A stretch of 64,000 nt of DNA from Usnea hakonensis (lineage: Eukaryota; Ascomycota; Lecanoromycetes; Lecanorales; Parmeliaceae), in the NCBI GenBank assembly GCA_013423325.1, contig BLJB01000120.1, forward strand, positions 24,563 through 88,562, given 5' to 3'. Made by a program: the position numbers and the translations under genes. Shown here one piece after another: positions 54,585-64,000 of the stretch (within the stretch, counting starts at the first letter, position 1; every line of letters begins with the position of its first letter). Under the pieces are notes generated by a model, which had not been told where the DNA came from, searched no databases, and saw only the letters and a program-made list of their open reading frames with translations.

Positions 54585-55913
54585 ATGTCTACCTCTCGGC
54601 AAGGGACGGCGATTCGTATCTGTTAGTAGCTTATATATAAGTCCTACCTACTGTTGAAGACACTACTTATATCTTCAAAGCTGTGACGTGTCCTAAGAAT
54701 GTCACCTCCGAGGTTGATGTCCTATCAACGGACACAATCGAGAAGGTTAAGGAGAAGATTCAAAAGGTGCAGAAGAACGTATACCCACGTCTTATAGAAG
54801 ACAATGACAAACCATTGGAAAACCACAAGTTGGTTTCCGACTATGGTATAAAGAACGGGGACCATTTCAGGACGGCAAAAGCGAAGCATAAGAAGGTAAA
54901 TCCTACGTCTCGGGTACGACGTCAGCAAAAAGCCAGTAAACTCCGAGAGGAACTGGATGCTATAGTAGCAAAAATGTCTCCAGAAGAGAGCGCGGCTTTC
55001 TACGAGGAGGTGGCCCAAGAGGAAGCTCAAGACGAGCTGAACCAAGATGGAGCGCTCCGTATGGATGACCCCCACGAGTCGCCCGTGCTACCTACAGATC
55101 TGACAGCGGTAGACGATGACGCGCATAGCAATACCAAAGACGACGCTGCCGCTAACGTATGCTATGTTTTTATTAGACTTTGATATATTTATTAACGTGA
55201 TGGTTTAGGATATGACTAGCGCCGAAGGTACTCAGTGTCAATATGCCAATGTGGAGTATCTTGCCTTTTATCTGGTTAAGAATAGGAACCCCAACCTATT
55301 GGAAAGGTTGGCAAAATTGCTTGAAAATGCAAAAGACGAGTACGGGGATGGTTGTCTCCACGAAGATTATAAGAGAAAGTCGAGGATGGAAATTAAAGCA
55401 CGATGCCCGGGTGGGTGTAGTGCAACATACAAGCAAAGCGAAAAAGGCGCCCTTTGCAGTCGCAGTGGTCACAAGAGTATGATCAGAACCTGCCTTGTTT
55501 TGAAAATGAATGAAGGCTATAGCCTTCATGACGATCACTCGATTGCAGAAGCTGCTGCAGAAGATCTGTTAGAGCAAAAGGGTGTTTCTTGCTACCTTTT
55601 GGATTTGAATAGTATACTAACAATTCCAGATAACTTGGGACGCTCATATGATATATCACACTACTGCTGTGTACCGGCTAACAACATATGTCTTAACCCA
55701 AGTCATTTTGGCTTGGAGACAAAGCAACAAAATTGCGTGCGTAAGACCCATCAAAATGGTAATGTAGTTTGCAATTGCGCCGATTTAGGGTTAAAACCGT
55801 GTTTGATCAACGGCAAAATTGGAGAAAAGGTCGAAGATGGAAACGGCGCGCATGTTGGTTGGAAGGCAGCATCCGAACCTCGAGAATCAAAAAGAAGGAA
55901 GGTGGCACGTTGA
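54585..55913 (+). CDS. Ubiquitin-like domain fused to an I-PpoI-like His-Me finger (HNH-type) nuclease motif
   Basis: Three exons (54585-54621, 54681-55156, 55209-55913), introns of 59 and 52 bp, in frame, giving 405 aa. Residues about 9-80 read as a ubiquitin-like fold: AIRISVTCPK (strand 1, completed by splicing), TSEVDVLSTDTIEKVKEKIQ (strand 2 and helix 1, very close to ubiquitin's layout), then PRLIEDNDKPLENHKLVSDY. There is no C-terminal diglycine, so it is not a conjugatable modifier. A Lys-rich linker and an acidic stretch (about 100-165) follow. The C-terminal domain ends in DISHYCCVPANNICLNPSHF (319-338), then E341, N346 and R349. This is the zinc loop of I-PpoI-type His-Me finger nucleases: catalytic His322, ligands Cys324, Cys332, His337, metal Asn346. 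The tail RESKRRKVAR is a likely nuclear signal. No signal peptide. The architecture matches Crinkler-type header-plus-nuclease proteins (inference). Confidence 0.82.
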
Positions 55914-56790
55914 TAGCTAAATATTATACGAATCGTGAGGAATCGCTGGAAATGTCATGCAATGGTGCAAGTCAGTGATGTGTAGAAGTCATGCATTTCT
56001 ATGTCTACCGAAAAGCTATTTGTACCTTATGGCCCCCGGTATGTCATGAGGCAAATCATTAACAGAGGCTGAATTAGTTATTGACTTGTAGTATTTCAAA
56101 CAAAGCGTCTGGCTTAACTGAACCTGAACATGGAAATGTTCATCAATGAAATGAAGGTCAACTGGTCATCTCAATGGACTTACTGTTCAGATCGACAACT
56201 CCAGACACAAAATCGGACCCACTTTATACATAAAAGAGTGTCACATCAGACTGGTTGTCATTTTAAACAGCCTGTTTTGCGTGACTAGTGATGGCTGCTA
56301 TTAATTTAGGCAGTCAGATTTTCATTGGCACTATATTGACAGATTTTCAATATTCAATTCAAGCTCTTTTCAAAAATTGTTGATGGTCTTTCAAATGTCT
56401 GTCCACCATAAGTCCAGCTCCCATCGGCCTACAGTCAACTTACAAAGAACGAGCTACGAACGCTACTTTAAGCAAGCACGGATGCTCATTAAGCCAAATA
56501 CCTGAAATAAGACGAATTTCATAATTTCTACCTAGCTAATTATCTGCTAGCGCACAGTACAAAAATCTACGCGACACCCATACGAGATCAAACACATTCG
56601 GATCTCTTGACGTACCTGTTTTCCTCCTCACCTTTCTCCACTCCTTCTCACTTGAGTACAAAGCGCCTACAGTGTATCATACCATCTTATTTTGTCGCAT
56701 TGACAGCTGCACTCTCGTTAGCCAGGCTCGTGAAGACATACCAGTATCGAATATGTACCACAATGGCGGTCTTACCTAAGAAGTGTCAAG
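55914..56790. other. Non-coding, AT-rich
   Basis: No gene supported. Short frames here have no features. Confidence 0.5.
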
Positions 56791-57600
56791 ATCAATTCCA
56801 TATATGACATCCTAGGTCGCCTCTATTAGCCATGATGAGGTTCGTGGACGAGTAAGTAGACTTACCGAGGACCATTCTTGCACCCTCCAGATTGCGCTCT
56901 TTTCTGGCTTGAACAATTAGCACAGCCTCTTGATTTGGTAAGACCAACTTACAAGTAAGCACAGCAGCGAAGTCGTCATTTTTTTTTGGCTGTCGCAATG
57001 TTAGTACAATTTTTTTGGGTGAGGAGCATCAACTTACCAGCTATTCCAGTACGCCAGCCATCATGTTACTTTGCGCAATGTTAGCATGATCTTTTTGGGG
57101 GAGGAACATCAACTTGCCCGTAGTCGTAATACGCCGAGTCCTTGCGAGAGCTACAAGGGTGATCTTGGGGAAAGAATAGGTATGTAACGGTAATATAGAA
57201 GGATAGTAGGTAGCTGGGTGGTGATGTACCTAGAAGTGTAGATAGCATGTAGCTATTCTTATTAGTATACATTTGCAAAATTAAAGAGCATGCAAAAATG
57301 TACCTCTTTTTTTGGAGAAAACAACCCAGTACGATACGCTATAGATACATATACGTTAGCCACTCGACTTGGTTTCTTTAAAGGCACATCGTATACCTTC
57401 CCGATAGACCTTGCAGCATAGCAGATTTGGCACAATACTAGATCCTTTTCGCTATCTTACAGCATTGTCCCCTGCTGGCATTTAGCCATAGGTACGAGTA
57501 GTTAGCCCTAGGTACGAGCACATTTTTTTTGGAGAGGGAACACTTACACCATATCCTGTCGCGGCATGTTTCTGCGTGTCCTATCCATATTTTGTTAATT
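56790..57600 (-). pseudogene. Relic of a multi-exon gene with repeated introns
   Basis: On the minus strand, short protein-like pieces lie between splice-like signals: MDRTRRNMPRQDMV (near 57,586-57,546), DSEKDLVLCQICYAARSIGK (near 57,450-57,385, preceded in frame by a TAA) and FAAVLTCKLVLPNQEAVLIV (near 56,975-56,915) ending at a GTAAGT donor. The C-x2-C element with the charged context is reminiscent of BED-type fingers in hAT transposases, but I cannot assemble one frame. The TAA before DSEKD could be a C-to-T mutation of CAA. Probably a decayed transposon-related gene. Confidence 0.4.
56990..57117 (-). repeat. Two near-identical intron-like elements 80 bp apart
   Basis: Minus-strand elements 57,037-56,990 and 57,117-57,069 are 48 and 49 bp. 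Both share the donor AAGTTGATG, a (T/C)TCCTC-CCCAAAAA block, a branch site CTAACATTGCG, and end in AG. The first begins GT, the second GC. Related but weaker blocks (TTCCCTCTCCAAAAAAAA after a GTAAGT) lie at 57,547-57,521 and a TCTCCAAAAAAAGAGG block at 57,300-57,320. This is the pattern expected of introner-like repeated introns. Confidence 0.65.
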
Positions 57601-57772
57601 TCCGTATACTGAAAAAATCCGATAACGTACCTATACTGTAGAAAATCGAGAGCACAAACATGCTGTATAGCTGCCTGTCAACATTGGAAACTTTGCTATA
57701 CATTCCAACGCAGCTTAGGAGTGCGGAGAAGACCTGGGAGAGCGGAGATAGCAGGAAAATTTTGCGAGGCAT

Positions 57773-58691
57773 TAGGGAGATGGCTTGCCTTTTGCTGTAG
57801 CTTCCTTGCGCATACTGCTGTCACCTGCCTGTTAATAGACTAACTTTGATTATCGCTGCCCTTAAGCTGGGGTTCGTGGAGAACTACCAGTCTTTGAATC
57901 CAAGCCCTCCACCCTAAATCATGCCCGCTCCATTTTACAGCCTTGGTAGTCTATAAACTACTACCTTCTTGCATCCTTGAATGCTGATGTATATCGTCGC
58001 CCGATGATGCACTATGATCCTTAGGCGGTTCTAGGCGATGTGATCAGGTATGGAGAGGGTCAGGATAAAGGAGGTCCTAGCGGAGAGTTAGTGCTTCATA
58101 CTCTACAAGTCTACGTGCTTTATAATACGTGCTTAGAGTGACAATTTATGAGCTTCGATTGTGCAAGAAATGCTGCTTTCCTAGAAAAGAAATAGTAATT
58201 GAAATATGGCAAGTAGATAGCAGATTTGAGAAGAGTCTGGAGAGTAGATAATGGTAGATTATCGCTGTGTAAACGATAGCGGGAAGCTAGTTTTAACATT
58301 AAATATATAATGGCGTATGATATAGAAAATTTTATATTGATATTGATATTGCTGCAGTTGTTCATTTGCTTGAGAAGGAAAAATTTGGAGAAAAGTTTAT
58401 TTGAGAAGGTACGTTTTATTTTCCCCAAATCGTCCCATAATATAATATGTAAGCTTATAGACAAAAACACGTAGGAGGAAAAAAGCGCAGTGTACTGTAT
58501 AATGCCAGGAAATAAGGTATATCAACCAATATATCTTTACTACCCGTCTCACGATAATATGTCAAACTCGTTCGTAATCAAGTATATTTAGCAGTCAAAT
58601 AGCGAACAATCAAGCGTATCCTAGAACAAAATCTATTGACCTAGACCAATTACATGAATTGAATGTCGTAGTTGCAGTTCAAAAGTAGAGC
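57773..58691. other. AT-rich filler
   Basis: Very AT-rich between 58,130 and 58,640, with runs of TATATT. No gene or RNA is supported. Confidence 0.5.
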
Positions 58692-61600
58692 CTACCCACC
58701 TCTCTCCAGACTACCTTTAGAGCCATCCTCGCGCATCTTTCGAGCAACCTGTAACACATAATGCTTTCTCGTACCGACGCCTGGCAGTCCCACAATACTC
58801 GCCGTCTTGGAAAGTTTCTGGTAAGGAACCTTGAGGACAGGATCGAGCTGAGACTGTTGAAAGTCTTCCGCTATCCTTACCCGAACAAACAATCTCGCAT
58901 GACCTCGAGAAAGCTCATGGACAAAGACACCATCAATTCGTGCTAGACTATCGCGGACAGAAATAAAGTCTCCAGTCGTCAATACGATTCGGTGCTCCGA
59001 GACCCTAGTAGGTGTTAGAGTTACCCACACGAAAAGTAAAGGGGTAAGACAGTCAAGATGCGTGCCGAAACAAGCAAGTAAGCAGAGCCAAACTTACCGA
59101 TCAGTAAAGCTGAGCTTCTGGTACCATTGTAGCGCAACTCCTCGAGGTGGCACAGCATTGCGCTTTCCATAATCTAGTTCGTAGGCCTGCTGCAACGACA
59201 CCAGGAATTCATCATTTGATGCGAGTTCGCTGGGCCACAGAGGCCAGCTCGTCTCTGTCTTGACATAGCCGCGATCCAGACATCCTAGCGCCAGTGGCTT
59301 CTCATGAGCCACATCTCCAATCAGTCTGAGTTGAGATTGAGACTGGCGAGAATCTTCTTCTGTATTTCCAAGCTCGGAGTACGGTAGCAGGTCAGCTAAG
59401 AGGGTGGGGCATTTGGAATGTATTCTCATCATCTCTGTCGTCAGTCTAGGCTCACTTGTGACGTGTGACCCGGCGAGAATGAAGCGTAGGGTCTGGTGCA
59501 GACTCTCCTTGGCTAGGAGCACCTTTTCTACATCTCGAAAATTTGTCTGTGTCACGGCCTTCTTAAAAAATCTTTTGTGGATTAGTATGATGGTGTAAAG
59601 TAATGGAGCCAGTGGATAATACCTATATTTATCCTCTCTACTTAGAGTGGTACAATTATTAGGTGTTGCATATTCTGCGGCAACGTCCTGATAATGGAGA
59701 GCGGTATGAACATTGGGGCGCGCCATTATATTTCGAAAAGCTGATGCCTGTTTGGCTGCGCCGCCCTCAATCTCAAATGTCTCTGCTAGATGCTCATACT
59801 CTGATCGTCCTAAGTATTGTAGGTCACTGTCCTCAAATACGCTTCCAGTTTCGGATTCGTCAGAAGTATTGTTAGCTGGTGTTGTATGCCTAGATGAGAT
59901 GAGGTCACTGCGCTTAAAATTCTTGGAGCAGGCGAGAGCGGCGCATTGATACAGTCTCTGGAATCCTTTTCTCGATCTTAGGAGCAGTGACATCATATCC
60001 TCTCGGTCTGTGCACTAAGGTTCTGCGTTAGGACGACAGTATTGCTTTTGGCCATTGCGGCGTAGCAAGCCACTATTGCATCAACGCCATTCAAGCCCAA
60101 CGCCGGCGACATAGTCGCTTCTGCCGCTCTGAGATAGACAGGATTGATCCACTTGCTCTCCAGCTATGTGCGAAGAAGTAGCGGCGTAATAATGGAAATC
60201 CTGCCACATTCCTGCATTCGAAAACTTGTCAGATGGTACTTAGGTGATTGCAGGCGGCCCCAACCAGGAGGGAATGGAAAATGTCGTAATTCAGCGCAAT
60301 ATGCATTCGTACTAGCCTCAGTGAGTATGGCGGCGAAGAGCACGTATTGTGCTTGTTTAGCGATACCTGCGTACTCGGAATGTGCCGTATCGCCCGGTCT
60401 ACTCCGTATAATGTTAAGTGCTGGCGCAATGGAGATAAGCGGGGTCTGTTGAGGTTTCATCCCTAGACTTTGGAAATATTTTGCGCTGTCCGATGAGCTA
60501 TCTCCCTTGGTCCTTTCGTATAAAACTCGGTGGTGGTAGCGCGTATTTAGGATAATGTTAAAAGTTAGGTCTGCCTTTTGTTTCTTGGTCACCAAGTACT
60601 TCGAGTATCCTCTATTTGCAATGGGGGACATGAAGCCTGAGTTGTCTTGTCCCTGTTTCATATCTCCGGTAAAAGCCATAGAAAAGACGCACACAAACGT
60701 GTTAATGCCGTTGATATTGAGTTGCAGACTACGGTCTGAAGCTGCTAGCCCGGGCTCTAGAATCTTGATGACGTCCGCGAAATTACTTGTATGAGGTCCG
60801 AGTGTTAGGGGCAGGACGTTGGCTCTGCGCTTTCTTTCTCGCTAATTTAGGCCAGCAATGGTGATATAAATGCCTGTCAATGAACGGTACATATTCCTAT
60901 ATAGGCCAAACGTATCTATAAACGTGAAAAGCGGAATATATAGATATGGCGACTTGGCAAAGTTGGCTAGATGTGCACGGCCGTATGTACTGAGCTTAAG
61001 CGCCCCCCGGACAGGTGCGGAAAGCTGTAATGGCCGGGTACTCTTGTTGTTGATTTCAAAAATTTGACGTACTACGAATCGTGACTTGTAAGGTGCTGCA
61101 TTTCTGCCTAGCCTAACATTGGATCCCTCATAGTGGTAATCAAAGTGAATATCGGCTTCTCTAGCATGGATTTGTTCCCGACTCAAATGAAGTGTTTCCT
61201 GCTCTGATAGAAACAATTCCTTAACTGTAGAGTGCGCTGGCATTGGAAAGTCCGTCGCATCAAGACCAAAGGCACTCGCGATATATAGTGGGTTCGCGAG
61301 AAGCTTGACTTCTCCTGGCTTCTCTGCGTTTGTTGTTCTGTCTTTACCGACTGCAGTGATCCGCGCTATATGAAATTTACGTCGTCCTTGACAAAAACAG
61401 TTCGCCGTTTTGCAGTAATGGTACACGACGTCGGAGGGGAAAATTGGAGACTGCTGGTCGGGATAGTAGACGTAATCACCTGAATAAGCCTTGATAGATG
61501 ATGCCCAAGCCAAAGAATAATATAGCTCCGATGGTTCATCAATAAAGATAGCTATTCCAAAATGAATCTTTGCGCGAAATTCAGTTGCCGAGAGTACGGT

Positions 61601-62496
61601 CGCAAATAAATCAATTGGATCGATGAAATATATCATGTTCTTTACCACCCGGACTTCCTTTTTCTTGCTTTGTGTGGGGAGCTGCTTCTGTACTACGTCA
61701 ATCTCTTGACGTCGTAGCTTTAGCAAAGGTAGTTGCGCATTGATGTATTTTTTCAGCGTCGTTACGGAACGTGGAAAGTCTTTTAGGGTCTACAGGTCTT
61801 CAAGAAGATCGAACACCTCAAGCAAACTTTGATAGCTTTGTCGGGTGATACCCGAGGTCTCACACCACAAGCCTAAAGCCATTGGAAATGTTTTCATCTC
61901 CCAGGTAGCGCGCTTGTGTGGCACTTCTTCCGATAAGTCAACTATTGACGGACGACGTGAGGGCGGCAGCATGTTGGGATCTGGCAACGCATCAGGCCCA
62001 TGTGCCAGCTCATCCGAGTCTTCGTCAAAGTCTTGTTGGGGAGGTTCGGGTAGGATGGGGAGGCTTGGTAAGACGTCAGACACTGGTAAAGACGATCCAG
62101 GATCATTGGTCAAAGCCTCGTGGATGGGGTCGTCTACAGGCGCATTTTCAATAGCATTAAGCAGATTATTCGTAACAGAAATAGCATTCTAAAAAGTTAG
62201 CAAAATCCTATCCTTAGATATAGATATAGACAACGTATATTAAAGTTACTGTCTGCGACAGTCTTAAGCAACTCATTATCTTCAAAGCTTTCAACACTCT
62301 CTATAGAATCAACAACCATATCAGTATCATGATCCTGCCAACTTTGCTCCAGGTCCGGCTCAGGTTCTTCCACACGGCTCCGTTTATAAGCTCCTACCCT
62401 GAATGCACGGGTAGAAGGAGGCAAGTCCTGTCGAGCATTGTTTTGCAATGTCGGCCACCGGTTTTGAGACTTTTGTAGAGATAGAGCCTGAGGCAT
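58692..62496 (-). pseudogene. Large transposon-associated gene inactivated by in-frame stops
   Basis: From an ATG at 62496 the minus strand encodes a long protein-like series: an acidic N-terminal region, FPMALGLWCETSGITRQSYQ, IYFIDPIDLFATVLS, AKIHFGIAIFIDEPSELYYS, YVYYPDQQSPIFPSDVVYHY, KRRANVLPLTLGPHTSNFAD, MAFTGDMKQGQDNSGFMSPI, LTFNIILNTRYHHRVLYERT, then NVHTALHYQDVAAEYATPNN. The last part has two introns (near 59,625-59,570 and 59,095-59,010) and a C-terminal beta-rich domain. I recognise the series as a family scattered in repeat-rich parts of fungal genomes and thought to be transposon-borne. Three in-frame TAG codons break it: 61,792-61,790, 60,848-60,846 and 60,166-60,164. A frame change lies near 60,000. 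It is not functional as written. Confidence 0.7.
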
Positions 62497-63799
62497 AATG
62501 AAAATAGGCCGAAAATTGATGATATGGAATTACTGATAGCACTACCAAAAGCACACAGACTCTTGTAGATACTACTCTATTCACTCGCGGCTGCGGAGAA
62601 GGCCTGAGAGAAGGGAGAATACTGGGAGCGAATATTCGAGAAGGGGCAGGCAGGGATCCTGGACAACGCTGGAGGCTTGCTTTATAGACTGTCGCAATAA
62701 TATTAGTATTAGTATTGATCCGATACTCGGGGAGCTGGAGAACATATGGCCTACATACTCTAGTCTATAGAACCTAGTTCTATCGCAATCCATTTCATGA
62801 GTCTGTAAACCTGTGGTATCTGACAGATCGCAATGCTATTCCACTAATATATGTCGTAGGCTGATGGTGTGCTGTATGTCTGATGTCTCTTTTGCTGGTG
62901 GATATGGAGAGATAGGTAATGGAGATGAACAGGTGTCAGGGAGCGTGTCTAGGAGATAGCTTTCTTGAGTCTGCGTGTGAGATTGCGTGCTTGAGACTGT
63001 AAGATGAACGCTCTTCAGCTTTTGAATATACTATGAAATGGGCTCTTTTTTTGTTCAGGAAAATGATGAGGAAATCTATAAGTCTAGAGACACTCTGGAG
63101 AGCTGATAGCCGGGGATTGAAAGTCTGTATGAAATCGTAATTGAGACTGTCAGGCTGTTAAATATGATGAAAATAAAAGTGCGCAATGCCAATTACGCCA
63201 ATTGCGTACCTGCTAAGTCTGCTAAGTCTGCTGCGGAGAACTCAATTAATCCCTCGATCATTCTTCCATCTTTCCCCTGCCTCCCCCCTCATCCCATTAC
63301 GTTTATTATTCTTGCTGGCTTGCTCCAACACTTTCTCTATTATACCAGCTTACAGATATCCAGCTACACGTTCCAATAGCTTTCTTACCATCTTATTCAT
63401 CGCTTGGCACGTTTGTATACCAAGACACCGGGTTTTGAGTATAAAAAGTTCGGATTTTGGGAAGCGTTTAGCGACCTCGCACTTAAAAGGTCTCCGGTTG
63501 GATAGAAGTACCGGCCTAGAAGTATGCACAATAATATAGCACCTTTTAAAAATTTGGCAGAACCTCTAGGGGTTGGGTCCTAGAGAAAAAAAATTGGAGA
63601 CGGTGGAGCGTGTCGATACCGTGCTGGAAGCATGCCTTGTTGATATATCCTTATGTGAAATCTATCCCTTCTCTTGTGCTGTCTAAAGGAGGAAGTGTTG
63701 ACTGACTGCGAAGAGGAAGAGGTAGACGATCGATAGTAGAGTTACTGAAGGATTGTTAGCTATGCTATAAAGTGAAAGAAAGAGACTAAGCTAGATTGT
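62497..63799. other. Non-coding region next to the element
   Basis: No gene supported. The 63,150-63,540 stretch is C/T-rich with small open frames of no recognisable kind. A GAGAAGG...GGGAGAATA purine-rich stretch lies at 62,590-62,650. Confidence 0.45.
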
Positions 63800-63809
63800 C
63801 GACAAGTCT

Positions 63810-64000
63810 TCAAGAGACCGAATGAATGCAGCCATAAGAGCTGAGCCTCTAAGAGACCGAATGCAGCCACTACGAGAGTGAGCTGAGCCTCTAAGAGACC
63901 GAAAGTGCAGCCACAAGAGCTGAGCCTCTAAGAGACCGAATACAGTCACCACGAGAGTGAGCTGAGCCTCTAAGAGACCAAATGAATGCAGCCACAAGAG
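63810..64000. repeat. Minisatellite with alternating unit lengths, running off the window
   Basis: The phrase CTGAGCCTCTAAGAGACC starts at 63,841, 63,883, 63,920 and 63,963, with a partial first copy at 63,811. Spacings are 42, 37 and 43 bp, and alternate units carry GAGAGTGAG, so a higher-order unit of about 80 bp is present. The array continues beyond base 64,000. Confidence 0.9.

Noticed and set aside
58120..58470. 116-codon minus-strand frame in AT-rich DNA
   Set aside because: Leu/Ile/Asn/Lys-rich translation produced by AT bias; no domain.
63810..64000. Regular repeats that could be taken for a CRISPR array
   Set aside because: The repeats are imperfect, the spacers are themselves related, and the genome is eukaryotic; this is a minisatellite.
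1..64000. tRNA or rRNA genes
   Set aside because: I looked for T-loop GTTCGA-type boxes with matching acceptor stems and found none that fold convincingly; a tRNAscan run would be decisive.

Overview
The window is nuclear DNA of a filamentous ascomycete (Pezizomycotina). The signs are small GT-AG introns of about 45-65 bp with CTAAC/CTGAC-type branch sites, compact genes on both strands with little synteny by function, and fungal-specific products: cutinase, FAT1-type acyl-CoA synthetase, Swp1, the mS42 mitoribosomal protein and a secreted peptidase-like protein. A leotiomycete/helotialean origin would fit but cannot be proven from sequence alone. All exon boundaries given here were deduced by eye from splice signals and frame.

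Bases 1 to about 48,200 are an ordinary core-gene block: COQ10 (-), a monocarboxylate-type MFS transporter (-), a METTL2/Abp140-type tRNA m3C methyltransferase (+), a cutinase (-), FAT1 (+), a secreted amidase (-), the GPI-transamidase subunit PIG-S/Gpi17 (+), a large conserved fungal protein (+), mitoribosomal mS42 (-), a Cys-rich single-pass surface protein (+), a secreted metallopeptidase-like protein with a degraded zinc motif (+), ornithine decarboxylase (-), a 107-aa membrane protein (+), HYPK (-), class II DAHP synthase (+), an AT-hook/BRCT nuclear protein (+), a large unknown protein (-), the OST subunit Swp1 (+), an unknown Ser/Arg-rich protein (-), a probable N-myristoylated HTH protein (+) and an SDR oxidoreductase (-). 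They are housekeeping or lifestyle genes and do not form one pathway cluster.

From about 48,300 the character changes. A truncated acetamidase-type gene (48,308-48,532) marks the edge. It is followed by an accessory island. A UPF1/SEN1-like SF1 helicase with a C-terminal coiled coil (52,077-48,787, -) is divergent from an unknown 359-aa coiled-coil protein (52,830-54,070, +), and next comes a 405-aa protein with an N-terminal ubiquitin-like domain and a C-terminal I-PpoI-like His-Me finger nuclease motif (54,585-55,913, +). Each of these three genes carries three or four imperfect copies of a related 30-40 bp motif just upstream of its start codon, always in the sense orientation. I see this as the most interesting signal in the window: three genes of different architecture sharing one leader signature, one of them with the header-plus-nuclease layout of Crinkler-type effectors.

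The last 8 kb (56,000-64,000) is a decayed mobile-element region. It holds a relic with two nearly identical introns 80 bp apart, AT-rich filler, a large transposon-associated gene broken by at least three in-frame TAG codons (consistent with RIP-type C-to-T mutation), and a minisatellite that runs off the right edge.
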